A DNA stretch of 64,000 nt from Vanilla planifolia. Taxonomy: Eukaryota > Streptophyta > Magnoliopsida > Asparagales > Orchidaceae. The DNA lies in the NCBI GenBank assembly GCA_023846275.1, contig CM043875.1:1981569-2045568 (forward strand), read 5' to 3'. A model generated the notes under the pieces. It was not told the origin of the DNA. It did no database searches and saw nothing but the letters and a program-made list of their open reading frames with translations. The position numbers were made by a program, and so were the translations under genes. This document shows, piece by piece, positions 26,249-39,471 of the stretch (within the stretch, counting starts at the first letter, position 1; every line of letters starts with the position of its first letter).

Positions 26249-27498
26249 CTACCATTCTGATCCGATTTCATCTTTAACCACGGGAGTCAGAATCGCTGCC
26301 GCCATGACAGCCTGCTCGAACTCTTCGTTGTTGGGCAGCTGCAAAAAGAACTCCTCTATGTCTTCATTGAATAAAGAAGCCATCTCTATATTGTTCTTCT
26401 CCACCGTCATCGATGGCGCAGGTAGGATCAACGATTTAAGGCGCTGCAGCATTCCGTGAGCGGTCTCGAAGGCTCTCAAGTCGACATTTTTACTGCGTAA
26501 ATTGGTTCCTCTACCAGGCATGGTTGGCCCGACTTTCTTGAAGGCTTCAATGGCCTCAGCGACTCGACCTTGCCTCGCCAGGGAAAACCCTAAATTGCAG
26601 ACCATGTTGTTATCGTGACCCATAAAGAGAGCTCTCTTGTAAGAGACCGCTGCTTCGGCGTAGTCACCCTTCAGCATCAAAGCCCAGCCCAGGTTACCCT
26701 GCCACAAGCCCAACTTTACCCGGATTAGATTTCAGAGAAAGGAGGAAGACGATGAAGAGCTAAGAGTTAGCTAATAAATCTTTACCAAGAGACGTCTTTC
26801 CTCTTGTGGAACGGAAACCTGAATCTTCCGCCCATGAGATCGACCGATTTTGGTCCGCTTCCCATTGAAGGCCAACCCTTGCAGAAGGACAAACAGCTTA
26901 TGCCTCAACAACGCTATGTGTTCATCCAGCCTCCCACATCTCTATTACCAGAAGATTCATTAATGCTATCAGAAGTCGAAGAAGAAGAACAGAGAGAGAA
27001 CAAGGATGGGAAGGAACGAGGAAACCGATACCATGTAGAGATCCAAGAGAATGTTGTCCAGGGACTCCTGGGACTGATGCGAGCAAAGGAACCTCAGAGA
27101 TTTGATGGCTTCGATGGCCTCAGCCGCTCGGTTAAGCTGCTGCATAAGGATGGCCATGTCCTTAAGCGCGCTGTCGACTCTGTCTCCGGCGTTTATGGCA
27201 GCCCAGAACAGAGGTATGGCCTTCGCAGGCTTTTTCTCCACCATCTTAAAAACCCAAAAAGCAAACGAATTCGTCAACGAATTCACCCAAAAAAAAAAAA
27301 GGAACTTTCCGATTGATTAATCATTCGAGTTTGATCGGTAACCTGAATCTTCTTAGCCCGCGCATAGAGGCTGACTCTCTCAAGAACATCATCTGCGACA
27401 TTAGGTCCGGAGATGGGATTCAATTGAGAAGATGAAACCTTCCTTGAGAATTTGAACTTCGGAGGAGCATTGGCTTTCCACCTTCCTCGCGACGGCAT
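26249..27498 (-). CDS. MS5/POLLENLESS3-family TPR protein (SDI1-related)
   Basis: Four exons, complement of 27343-27498, 27032-27244, 26786-26941 and 26249-26698, all phase 0, giving 324 aa. Introns are only 98, 90 and 87 bp. Exon 3 has no long open frame of its own; I found it by homology (CGRLDEHIALLRHKL, then RSHGRKIQVSV), and without it the TPR array would lack about 52 residues. Family hallmarks: AINAGDRVDSALKDMAIL, then AIEAIKSLR, then NLGWALMLKGDYAEAAVSYK. Relatives include Arabidopsis POLLENLESS3/MS5 (exit from meiosis II in pollen) and SDI1/SDI2 (sulphur-deficiency response). The N-terminus RGRWKANAPPKFKF fits the pollen-meiosis branch better, but this is inference. A TATA-like TTAAATA lies at 27587-27593, about 90 bp upstream of the ATG. 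Confidence 0.88.
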
Positions 27499-27598
27499 TC
27501 TGCGGAGAAGGCGTCAGAATCAGACGAAACTCAGAGAGGAGACGTGGCGGGGAGAAACTTGGGGAAAGAGTAGCGGCGGTATGAGGTATTTAACACAG

Positions 27599-27790
27599 CT
27601 ACAGCGCCGTTGGAGGGAAATACGAACGTTGAGCAACGGCAGTTTTAGAAATTAGAGGGAAAAAGAGACCTTGGGAGGAGCACGCCGCAACGGTCACTTT
27701 TCGAAACGAGCCTCTCTTCTTCCCGCTCAACAAGTTGCCGCCTTTGCCGGCTGCTCGGCCGCCGACAGCCGTCTCTTCTTCCCTCTCCAT
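27599..27790 (-). CDS. Possible small GC-rich ORF upstream of the TPR gene, unrecognised
   Basis: An ATG-started frame of 63 aa that begins MEREEETAVGGRAAGKGG and is basic in the middle (KKRGSFRKVTV). It overlaps the region expected to hold the promoter of the minus-strand TPR gene and matches no family I know. It could be a small gene, an upstream ORF or chance in a GC-rich promoter. I favour the last. Confidence 0.15.
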   Translation of the reverse strand: MEREEETAVGGRAAGKGGNLLSGKKRGSFRKVTVAACSSQGLFFPLISKTAVAQRSYFPPTAL

Positions 27791-27850
27791 TCTAAGTTGT
27801 TTTGAAAGCTTGGAATGAAACTTGTGGCTTTGTTTTTTTATTTTTCTCAA

Positions 27851-30266
27851 TAAAATGGTATATCTCTACTTTAAAAGTATTATATGAATTTGTCTTATAT
27901 TTTTACTTTAAAAGATTATTGATAGATCTCTCTATCAATAATCTTAAATGTAGTTTTATTATTGTGTACACAACACATGTCTAATCATAATTAACTATAC
28001 TTAAATAGTTAAATGATGACATTATCTTAAGTATAGTAATTGGCAACAATTCACTTAGGGGAGTCCTTACTCATTTGTTATGTTGGTCGTGGAAGGAGAA
28101 TGAGATGGGTGTGAAAAGATAACCTATACATGAGGAGAGGAAAATAATAAACCTTAGAAAAGTATAAGTTTATTCTAAATGACAGATATTATTGAATATG
28201 ATTTATTCAATTGTATGTAATCTGTAAAATATAAGTGTTTATGTTTTTGAAAAAAAATATGAAGGCTTGAACATGAATATGTTTTTTCTTCTATTGATAT
28301 GAATATTAAAATTATTGATGCAAGTAAGAAAAAGAAGAGAATGTGATAGATATTTTATTTAGATGTATTATTGATATAAGAAATGTAAAAGAGTTAGTCT
28401 AATTAATATGTCTAACTTATTGTTGTTAATAGCTAATAAATCATGTCCAATGGCAAGAGAGGCATTCTTTAAACAAACATATTGCTCAGGGGGAGCGATA
28501 AGGACAACAAGTGGCTTTATCATGAGTTGGATTGTGAGGTAGGAGTTTATGAGATGCTAAATCCTAACATGAATGAGAGGTGTGAAATAAAGGGTCAATC
28601 ACTACTAATGTCTGGGCTAGGGAAAGGAAAATCGAGCTATTATGATAGTTGATAGACTAAGTATTAAAAGAAAGCAATGTAAGTACTCAAACGAGAGAGA
28701 GGTAGGAATAGATCATAGGAGTGGCTAGTGATCACATATTAATTGAGTCCACCTTAGGTGTAGCATCCATATTAATTTGTATGATGATTATTTAATCAAT
28801 TATTTTTTTAATGTTTGAAATAATTCATATTCGTAGCAATGAAAGACAAAAACTCTTGCTTCTCCCCGATATGAAAAATTAAAATAGAATCTTCCTTCAC
28901 TATAAAGGACCCGAAATCCCTTGCTTATGTATTTTTTGCAAAACTTTATGTTATGAAAAATGGATATTAAACTTAAAAAGAGTGAACTTAAAAAATAAAA
29001 ATAATTTTTTAGAAACTCAAATACCAAATCAATATACTTGATTATAAAATAAAATATCATGAGTTATCAAGTATTTAACAACAATTTAAACTATTGAATT
29101 GTTAAGTATAATAAATAAAGATAAACATAAAAAAACTTGAAAAAATTTTAAAATTGGATTGTGATGAAAAGCTCATAGAAAAGCTTAGTTTAAATTATTT
29201 TGATGTAAATATGAAGTATAATGAGAATAAAATAAAAGATAAAACTTGAAAAAGAAAATAATATAATATTTATTAAGAAATGTTTAAATAAGAAGATTAT
29301 TAAAAAAAAAACAACCTATGTTGAAATTTTTTAAAATTTCATGATACATTCGTCAAGTAGTATTATTTAAAATAAGTTGATACATTTTTAGAAATTATTT
29401 GAATATAAAAATACTATGTGTTACATGATTTTAATTTAATTTTTAATTAATTTCTATTTTTTCCTTAACTTTAACTAACAAACTCATGTAAAGCAATGAA
29501 AACCTAAGGCATACAGGCATCGAATTGATAGAGTCGTGCAATATTTTAGAAAAAAATGAATCAAAATTCATTTGATCTATTTTTTTATTTTTTATAATAT
29601 AATAATATTATATGCCATTATTATCTAATAATATCAATTTGTTTTTTCATCATATTTTTATTTTTGTTCATAATACTCATACTAAGTTTTACTTATATAT
29701 TATATTAATCTTAAAATGTTATTAAATGACTCCTCTAACTACCGTATTTCACATTTAAGATATTTTATAATATATGTATGTTTTCAATTAAACCTATTAA
29801 ATTTTAATATTATTCACATATAAATATAGTCTTAGAACTTTTTTTAATATACCAATCTAAATAATATATATGTGTATATATATATTATAAAAATTCTTTG
29901 ATACTTTTATAATTTAGTTTGCAAATAATTTACAAAAAAACAAGAAAGTTATGCAAAAAGAAAATATATTTTTTGATTTTTTATAATATTTATAATTAAG
30001 AATGATTGGTCATGTTGAGTTTTAGCTTAGGATGTTTGATTTTTAAATAATTTAAATAAATTTAATTGAATATATATTTAGATACAATATTTGGTTGAAA
30101 TATTAATGTAGTATGAATAAATATGATGAAATCATTGAAATATTTTTTTGGCTAAATCTATTTTTTTATTTTTATTTTTTTGTTAATAATAAAATAAAAA
30201 TTAAATTTAAATTATATTTTTTTTACTTTAAATTGATTTTAAAATATTAAAATTAGCAAAGTTTTA

Positions 30267-30301
<35 letters not shown>

Positions 30302-32100
30302 GTATAGAAAATTAATAAATTAATATAATTATTTAATGGGAAGTGTATTTTAGATTTTAAATAAAAATTTAATTATATTTATTTCATGAAATAATTTTCA
30401 GTAATATTTTTAAATCATGAAAAATTGTATATAAATAATATTAAAAAGTCGGATTATTACAAATATAAATGATAACTGGCCTGGAGCACAATTTCGGCAG
30501 CCAAAATCGTAGACGACGTTACGAAGGCCTTAAAAACGCTGGCGAGTCGGTCTTTGGAGCTATAGCGTATCTTCTTCGGCGGGGAAGAGAGGTTTCTTTC
30601 TGTGAGCTTGAGCGGCTGAAGCGTTTGGAGCGACAGAGGCATTGGTGGATAGGCTTAGCGCTGGTTTTTTTGGTAACTCGTCGATTTCCTTCTTTATTAC
30701 CTAATGGCGATCTTTTTCCTCCCTTACTACCGCACTTTACCTTCGTCTATCTTCTTTAATGCATGCTTCTGTTGGCCAGAGGAGGTCGTTTTCCAGGAAT
30801 CTCTTATGTGTCCAGTAGGAAACGACGAAGCTGTTGTCTACACCTTAGAAAATATATATATTCCTATAAACCCTAGGCCAATCTATTGGAATTTTGTATA
30901 GATCCATATTAATGATGGCTTTACTGATTCATGCATGAACGTTTGAGAGGAAAAACTTTGAAATTACGCGTTTCATAGATCAAAATTGTTAAAATTTCAG
31001 CACATTCTATTAATCCTCACTGGAGATTCTCTTATAGCATGGGTGCCTGAGATTATTTAGGTTTAGTGAGAAGCATGGATTTGAATGGTAGTATTAGATA
31101 AATGTAATGTTTATTATTATTTTGGATGTTATTGTGGTTCACGGATTTGGTTGTTAGTAGTTTCGGGATTAAGAGCTGCTTTGAGGGTGTTTGTTGTTTT
31201 TCACTTGTTATGTTTAGCTGGTGTCATGTTGAATTATAAATTTTGTTTCATGTTATGTGCTTGTTATCGTCTTTCACAATTGTTAGAAGACAATTGCTTG
31301 GAAAAACATCAAATGGTAAAAAATAAAGAAAGAATGTGATGTTCCATTTGAAGTATGTAATTAAATATGTATTCCTGAAGTATAAGCCGACTAATTGAAT
31401 GCTCTAATGAAAACTTTGGAAAAATAGCATCTACTAAGCAATATTGTTGTCCAATATCTATTCTAATATCCTTCTCTTATATGTTATCACTGATAGATGA
31501 GGATTCTATGCCTATGAAAATTTGAAAGGGTTGATTAAGCAAATACTGCTTTGCCAAAATATTCTACTTTTGTCCAAATCGATGGAAGAGTTGATAATGT
31601 TTAATTATTAGCAAGAAAGGTAGTGGCTTGATATCAAAGAACTATGTGCAATAATTTGCAAAGCAAACATAGAATTGTATACTATTTTATTTAATTAGTT
31701 TGGATATTGATGGACCAAGTGGATGCTTTTTATGGAGGTAGGTTTCTTTGCAAATGTATGACAAAGAGGACTCTAATCCGTGTTAGATAAGTATTTTTTT
31801 GGTATCAAAGCAAGTTTTAAGATACCTTGTGGTGATGTCAAATCCAATTGTAGGTTTTCTAGAACTTTTTGATGTCATTTTAAGATTTTTTCTGATACAT
31901 AGAATGGTTTTGATGCTAATTCTGTTTGAAGATTTATTGATTGTTAAAATTTGTAGTATTTAGATCTTTTATCTTGGTGAATGGCTTAATGTGAGCTTGA
32001 GTTGGTTTGAATTTGTAGTATTTAGATGCTAATTTTAAAAATGTTTTTTAAATTAATTTTTAAATATGCTTTTTTATAAATTAAATTAACAAAATTAACG
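27851..32100. other. AT-rich intergenic region
   Basis: No supported gene. It contains a (TA)n tract at 30270-30297 and a GC-richer patch at about 30470-30720. The patch has a short plus-strand coding-like reading (AAKIVDDVTKALK) broken by stops, and I do not recognise it. Open frames at 31085-31339 and 28800-29060 have random composition. Confidence 0.5.
30270..30297. repeat. (TA)n microsatellite
   Basis: Fourteen TA units without interruption, read directly. Confidence 0.85.
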
Positions 32101-32840
32101 TTAACGGTGGTCCCTCAAATTGAGGTGGGCATCCGCGTTTGGCACGCCATCGATGTTTTCCTTGAACGGCAGCGACTGGTTGCCCTTATCCGGCTGTTTT
32201 CGTTCCCACTTGGGATTCGGCATTGAGCGCTGCATCAGTTGATCGTGTTCGACTTTCTTTGTCGGAAGAAGAAAAGAAGAACGCAAATACGTTATTCGAG
32301 TCTTCTCTCGTTTGCCGCTCTAAAAAAATCCGTGAGTCCGTTCTCCAAGTTTACTTCACAGTTAACTGTAAACGTGCGGTCTTCAGGCCAATTGGCTGAT
32401 TATTTGTTTTGCCTTATCCCTCCGATTGCTTGAACAGCATTTTTAGGGTAATTGATGTTTCCTTTTGTCGCGTTTATATTTATTAATGAAGTTTTGCTGC
32501 TCATTTATCATCCTGGGATCTCTATCCAGCATGCCGCACGACTTCGCCAATATATAAATGTTAGTCTTTCTGTCATAATGGTAAATTTTTCCTTACTCCG
32601 CATAAAAAATGGGTTAGTGGTTTATTAGTGCTGAATTTTTTTCGTTCACGGCATGCTTGGAATATAAAGTAGACGAGTTGTGTTGAAATTTTGTGGTGAG
32701 CTGATTCGGATCCATGGTGTCTCAATCTTCTGTTTGGAGTAGGATGGATTAACTTGGTTTGGGTAAGTTTTCTAACAAGTTATCTGGGCTAGAAATTTTA
32801 ATTCCAACGTCTATTCCATTGCTATCCTCATTAAATTTTA

Positions 32841-32955
32841 GTTAATCTTTATCAAATATTTTGAGCTATGCAAGTTTTGTGCCAATAACTTCTCTAACCT
32901 TGCAACAATCATCAATCAATACAAAACATGAAACATAATTAAAAAGAAAATAACG
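32841..32955 (+). repeat. Copy A of a 115-bp dispersed direct repeat flanking SLU7
   Basis: Runs from TTAATCTTTATCAA to AAAATAACGA and shares its sequence with copy C (53951-54078) and, in shortened form, copy B (39255-39344). All are in the same orientation. Copy A lies in the presumed 5'-UTR intron of SLU7 copy 1; B and C lie 3' of SLU7 copies 1 and 2. Confidence 0.85.
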
Positions 32956-34101
32956 ATGTTTTTCAAAATCAGTTTCTTTATAAAATCAGTGATAAAAATC
33001 GAATTCCATTATTTGATTCTTTGACTTGATTTTTTGATGCCTTGTTTAAGATATTTCTGTGTTGAGGCTACCCCTTCATACCTTTTGTGGTGGTGGTACT
33101 ACCAACTAGAAGAGACAATGGTGATGCTTGGAGGAGTTAACTAGAAGTCAGGCTTTGGTGACTTCATAAAGTCATAAGAAATCCATTGTCGACGAAACAT
33201 GTATATGACTTAGACATTTAGAGGTCACAAACTTTTAAAATCCTACACACCCAACGTGTCCTTGGATTCATTCAGAAATCAGATCAAGTTCACACCAATC
33301 CAGCACCATTTTAAATTTGGGATTCATTATGGTTAATTTTCGTTAGTTTTAATCTCAGTTAATTAACTGGGTTTTGTTATTAGTTACTCTTCTTATCTTC
33401 TCACCTTGTACCTATTATATTGCACGAGCTATTTTGTTCCTGGGTAAGTTGCAGTTTCTTTATTCATTGTTAGGTGTTGTATTATTGGATCAGTGAGAGT
33501 GAAATGGTGTTGCGATGATTGCTTGTGGAATTTTGTTATATCAACTTGCATTTCAGATAGCTGGCAGGAACATGTAATCAATAATCATTGAATTTAACTA
33601 ACCAACTAGAACCTTCAAATTTACTAGTTATTGAAAAATATAGTGATTCAATATTAGTGAGAAAAATTGGCAAAGTTAATCTTTCAGGAACTTGTGCACC
33701 TAAGATGCAGTAGAAATTCTTGTCATTACCACTATTAGCATTGAAATTTGGCTGGACAAAATGTGCTAGGATACCTTGTCGATAACAATTGTAAAACAAT
33801 GCTTCTTTGATATTTTTAACAGTTTTTCTTTCTTTGATGACTTTCGCTTGTATTTAATAAAAAATTGCAGTTTTTATAAACCAATACATTCTTTATTGAT
33901 TTTTTGTTTAATATATTTATTTTCATTTTTCACCTAATACATTTGGTGCTGTTCTTGTTATTTTGATCTCTAGTAAATCCTCAATCAAACTATTGACACC
34001 ATGAACTTTACTATTTATTTATTTCAGGCACGGTTAACAATATTGTGCTTTTCGATTGTCAATATCAATCTGTTTTGGTTGCCTACTCTGTAAAGTCGGA
34101 C

Positions 34102-37100
34102 ATGGCGACATCTTCGGGTAATCCTCATCTCCTTCTTATTCTTCTTACTCATGATTTGCATATTTTGCACTTCAGGAGTTCTATATTTTCTTTTTTTTCT
34201 TTGAGGTAGATGCATTGAATGGGTATATCATGGATTTGGTTCTGTTAATTGAGCAAATTACAGGCCTCTAAGATGTATGCAATTGAATGAATCAATGCAG
34301 TAAAAAGCATTAAGATTATATTTGTGAGATTTTTTCCAACATTGACATTCATGATTTGGAGTTAAAGTTTTTCTGTGATAAAAATGCTGATGAAAATTGC
34401 TTGGTGCCTGATACTGTTCCAATGGTGCTTTGTGACTTTTGTGTGTTGTTTATCTTGGAGATATCCTTGTCCTTTTCACTTATTATTGTGACCATGCATG
34501 TTACTTTTTGGTGATTGAGGCGGAGGTAAAAAGGAATCGAGGATGAGATGCCTGGATGAAGTTTTTATAGATGATTGCCTTTGTTTAACCATTGCTTGAA
34601 TTTCTACTAAAGTGTCTCAGTTCATAAATTTACTGTTTTAATTCGTCAGCTTACTCTTTGTTTTGGAGTTCGGTAGTTGTTTGTCAATAAGCCATTGCAA
34701 ATTCGCTCTCTTTCTAATCTTTTTACTCCTCTTTCTCAAATTGGAATATAATATGTCTTCAACCAAGTTCCTAAAATTTATTTTCTTTTATAAATTCAGT
34801 ATCTTTCAAATCTCGAGAAGACCATAGAAAACAATTAGAATTGGAAGAAGCTCGTAAGGCAGGGCTTGCACCAGCCGAGGTTGATGAAGATGGTAAAGAG
34901 ATCAATCCTCATATCCCTCAGTATATGTCATCTGCTCCTTGGTACCTTAACGCCGAGAGACCGGTGAGTTTTATATTTTTTTTTTCCTTCACTATAATCC
35001 AAGTAGGACAAAGCATATTAACTATGGCATTTATCTATTTTTGTATGATTTCAGAGTTTGAAACATCAAAGGAAATGGAAATCTGATCCAAATTATACGA
35101 AAGCATGGTATGATCGAGGTGCAAAAATCTTTCAGGCCGATAAATACAGGAAGGGTGCCTGCGAAAAGTAAGCTTCTATTTCACTTCTGTGGTTCACACA
35201 TAAATATAATATTCTCTTTTCCAAAATGTTACTTGAATTCTACTTTCACTGCTTGTGCTGATTCGTCCTATATTAGTAACTATTAGTTAGAGAAATTGAA
35301 ACTATTGCAATGGACCTAATTTATTCCTTTCTATGGGATTTTTTTTTATTTGTTACTCTGTAATTCATACTGAGCGTCTAATTATTTTTGTCTTTTTTTT
35401 TCCTGAATTCTGCAGTTGTGGGGCTATGACTCATGACAAGAAATCATGCATGGAAAGGCCGCGGAAGTTGGGTGCTAAATGGACTAGTATGCATATAGCT
35501 CCTGATGAGAAGATTGAGACATTTGAACTTGATTATGATGGAAAACGTGATCGTTGGAATGGTTTTGAGCCTTCTAGTTATGCTATTGTAATGGAAAGGT
35601 ATGAAGCTAGGGAAGAGGCTAGGAGGAAATATTTGAAGGAGCAGCAGATGAAGAAGTTAGAGGAGAAACAGGGAAATCAGAATGGTGATGGTGATGGTGA
35701 TGGTAGTGTTAGCGATGAAGACGAGGATGATGATGACTTGAAGATTGATGAAGCCAAAGTTGATGAGAGCAAACAGATGGATTTTGCAAAGGTGGAGAAA
35801 CGTGTGCGTACAACAGGTGGTGGAAGTACTGGAACTGTTAGGTAAGTTTGCTTTTTTCTTACCGAGCAATTTCATCGTTTAGATGCTAGTATACTCTGTA
35901 ATTTGTTGGGCATTGTGGTTGTTCGTTAAACTTTTCATTCTTGAACAAATTTCTTGTCCAAAGAGTGACATTTATATTCCTTTGGTGAACCTGTGATTAA
36001 CTTATTTTTATCTAATTTTTTGCTATGTTGCTCAGAAACTTGCGTATTCGAGAGGATACTGCAAAATACTTGTTGAATCTTGATGTCAATTCTTCTTATT
36101 ATGACCCCAAGACTCGCTCAATGCGTGAGGATCCATTACCTGATGCTGATCCAAATGAGAAGTTTTATGAGGTAAGTGCTCATAATTTTATGATAATTTC
36201 TAGATACCTTACCTTTCTTTTAAAGTCATTCCAGTGTTCTCGACTCCATTGACTTAGTTTCGTCATCACCATCTTATCTTTATCTGCAGGGTGACAATCA
36301 AAATAGAGTTAGTGGACAAGCGCTTGATTTCAAGCAGCTTAACATTCATGCATGGGAAGCCTTTGAGAAAGGGCAGGATATTCATATGCAAGCTGCTCCA
36401 TCTCAGGCTGAGTTGTTGTTTCGGAACTATAAGGTCATCAAAGAGAAGTTGAAATCTCAAAATAAAGATGCTGTCATGCAGAAGTATGGCAATGCCGCTT
36501 CTGAAGATAAGCTTCCCAGAGAGCTTCTTCTTGGACAGAGCGAGAGAGAAGTTGAATATGATCGTGCTGGGAGAATAATCAAAGGACAAGTATGCTACTT
36601 GTATTTAACTTTTATATTTTCATACTTGCTCACTGTTTATGCATTTGTTAGAGCATATGCAATTTTTTTGCTAGTAAATTTGTAGAAATGATAAATGTTG
36701 GTTCTCAAGATGCCTTACAAAAGATGGATATCTACAGGAGGTTTCACTTCCTAGGAGCAAGTATGAAGAGGACGTGTACATAAACAACCACACCAGTGTC
36801 TGGGGTTCATGGTGGAAGGATCACCAGTGGGGCTACAAGTGCTGTAAGCAACTTATCCGTAATAGCTACTGTACAGGCTCTGCTGGAATCGAGGCTGCTG
36901 AAGCTGCAGCAGACCTGATGAAGGCCAACATTGCCCGAAAGGAGGCTACAGAAGGTATGAGTCTATACTTTTATAAATTGGAGTGTATTATTGCTTTTCT
37001 TATTTTCCTTGCTATCATTAAGCTGATCCCAAGAAGTTTTTGATTCGATTAATGATAACCAGCCCTGTTTTCATTATAATCTAACGTTATGCATCAGTGA

Positions 37101-38726
37101 AGTCTGCTAATTTCAATTTGGATTTTGTAACGAATATAGATGCACATTAATGAAAACAATTTATGCAAACACGGAAAGTGTAGAGGGTCAGATGCTAAAA
37201 TGTCATGAAAGGTGTATCCATATGAATTATTTTGGTATGAATTTAGCATTAGGATTACTTTTTAAGTAGACAAGTTTATGTTTAACAATGGCTCAAGGCA
37301 GTCCTATCCAAGTTTGCTGGTTTGAGGGATTGCAAAAGAATTTTCTGCACTACCATGCAACTATTGCCAGTTAATGATTTTTGTTAAGACTTTTATGTAC
37401 ATAAATTGATATGCTCTATGTTAGTTCGAATAACCAAATTAAAATTCTTAAATGTTTGAATCGGTTATCATTGAAGGTCCTCAAAGAGCATTTTAGCTTT
37501 ATTCCACAATGAGGTTGTGCCCTAAGTAACTTCAAGTTAAGTATCTGTGCAACAAAAAGAGGAATATTACAGGATCACTTGTGATATTAAGATAAAGCCT
37601 TTTTCTTTCTATGTTGTTAGAATGGGATCAGCTTTTGATGTTTTGCTATGTATTCTAGTTTCTATAGGAATTAGGAGGCTTGTCAAAGCCGAAGAACTAT
37701 TCGGCTGTACTTGGTTAAAATTATTAATGTTTTTTCTATTGTGACTTGTGTGATGAATTGCTTTTGTATTTGAAATCTATTGGAATGTAATCTTCTTTTT
37801 TGAAATGTGGTTTTAGCAGACGCCCCAGAGCAAGCTGAAGAAAAGCAACTTGCTTCCTGGGGGACTGATGTCCCCCAAGATTTGGTACTCGATCAAAAAC
37901 TCCTTACCGAGGCTCTCAAGAAGGTAAGCTTGACTTTATATTCAATCAGCTGCAAAGATACTTCTTCCTGTATTCTATTAATGCTCACCTGCACCTGCAA
38001 TTGTACAGGAGGAGCAAAGGAAGAAAGAAGAGAAAGATGAAAGGAAGCGAAAGTACAACGTGAGGTGGAATGATGAGGTACCATTAGCTTCTTCACTCTT
38101 TCAATTTGCTAAGTTATGTTTCTTACAATTTGTGTTAAACATACCTATTATTGGTAGCAGAATATTTGCAAAGCAAGTTTATATTAAAGCTGAATTACCA
38201 AAATGATACAACTGTAGTATTGTTTAGAAGAATCATTTTTATATATATATATTTTTTAATTACAATATGGTTTTATTAACCTATTTTCTTCTTATTATTA
38301 AATATTTATCTTGATTGATAGGTAGAACTTGTTCTAAAGGTTGCTTGGTTTATCATTACTGTTATCGCATGTAATCTTTATTACATTTTGCAAAGGTTTT
38401 TAGTGTTTGATTTAATGATATCTTTAATAATAAAATTATAACTAATAATATTGTTAAAATTATAAGAATAAACAACCATTTAGATTGCATTGAGCCAAAA
38501 AAGCATAAAAAATATTGACAAGTTTAAGATAATACTATTATTTACATAACATTGTTGTATATATGTAAAATAATAGTCAATCTAAAGTTCCTCTTAAACT
38601 AATTAGCAACCAAACAGTACTGTATTACTCATACATGTGTTCTTGTAGGTTACTGTTGAAGACATGGAGGCTTACAGAATGAAAAAAATCCATCACGACG
38701 ATCCAATGAGGGATTTCCTCCATTAG
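34102..38726 (+). CDS. SLU7: Pre-mRNA-splicing factor SLU7, copy 1
   Basis: Ten coding exons: 34102-34117, 34800-34963, 35055-35167, 35416-35841, 36036-36171, 36290-36589, 36738-36954, 37820-37923, 38009-38077 and 38649-38726. All GT-AG and in phase; 540 aa. SLU7 acts in the nucleus in the second step of splicing, helping 3' splice site choice. A CCHC zinc knuckle is at Cys96, Cys99, His104 and Cys109 ([14 protein letters not shown]). The conserved [17 protein letters not shown] block and a basic [11 protein letters not shown] stretch near the C-terminus (possible nuclear signal) are present. An acidic spacer after GDGDGDGS is the only length-variable part. A presumed 5'-UTR exon ends at 32331 (donor GTGAGT) and joins 34028. 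The intron 7 acceptor is a NAGNAG (tagcag). Confidence 0.96.
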
Positions 38727-39254
38727 TCCACAGGCCTTTGAAATGCCCTTGATTCCTTAGGGCATGGATATCTTCATGGAGCTTCATAGTACACTGTAGA
38801 ACAATCTGTTGAAGATGTATCTATGTTCAATATTAAAATTTGTTTGGTTTGATGTTTTTGTTGAAAATAATTAATGATGGAAATTGTTTTTGTAAATATA
38901 TTTAACAACTTTGTTAAATATGAGTGTTTAAACGTTTTTTTCTTAGTTTTTTTTTGGGTCTGAATTAAGTTAAAATGCAAAATTATTCAAGCAGTATTTT
39001 TCAAAAATACAGCAAATTTTTCTTATTAGCATTGATTCTTGAATATTTATTAGATAATTTGTTAATTTGCATTTGAACTTATTGAGTGTTTATGGTACCA
39101 TTTTATTGTAGTTTTGAGTCACTAATATGGTGTAATGGTCGAATAGATTTATTGTTTGTTTGATTCATTAGAAATATGATAATTGTCATGTTTTATGTCA
39201 AAAAGATGAATTATAACAATTTAAATATTGAATAATAAGAAATTTAAAAGTGAT

Positions 39255-39344
39255 TTAGTATGACTTCTCTAACCTTGCAACAATCATCAATCAATACAAC
39301 AACATGAAACATAATTAAAAGAAAATAACGAGACAAAATCATTT
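39255..39344 (+). repeat. Copy B of the dispersed repeat (internally deleted)
   Basis: Matches the right half of copies A and C (ACTTCTCTAACCTTGCAACA and on). The left half is missing exactly between two ATG triplets present in copy C, a simple microhomology deletion. Confidence 0.85.
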
Positions 39345-39427
39345 AATAAATAGTTTTTAAGATTGTTCAAAAACTAATGATGAAAAATTTAAAATAGTCT
39401 TACAAAAATTAATATAGTGATAATGAA

Positions 39428-39431
<4 letters not shown>

Positions 39432-39471
<40 letters not shown>

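Larger units (their letters stand above)
33993..39344 (+). repeat. Segmental duplication, copy 1 (contains SLU7-1)
   Basis: Nearly identical to 48526-54078 through exons, introns and 3' flank. Similarity starts at TTGACACCATGAACTTTAC, inside the 5'-UTR intron, and ends just after ACGAGACAAAATCATTTAA. Small indels distinguish the copies, including deletion in this copy of the first half of the 115-bp repeat between two ATG microhomologies. Confidence 0.95.

Noticed and set aside
30469-30759. Plus-strand ORF in a GC-richer patch
   Set aside because: Competing frames on both strands are equally open and none matches a family; treated as unexplained, not as a gene.
32101-32286. Minus-strand GC-richer ORF (QRSMPNPKWERKQPDKGN) next to the presumed SLU7-1 first exon
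   Set aside because: The longest version starts at TTG; the ATG version is about 45 aa with no known family. It overlaps the likely SLU7-1 promoter, so composition alone can explain the open frame.
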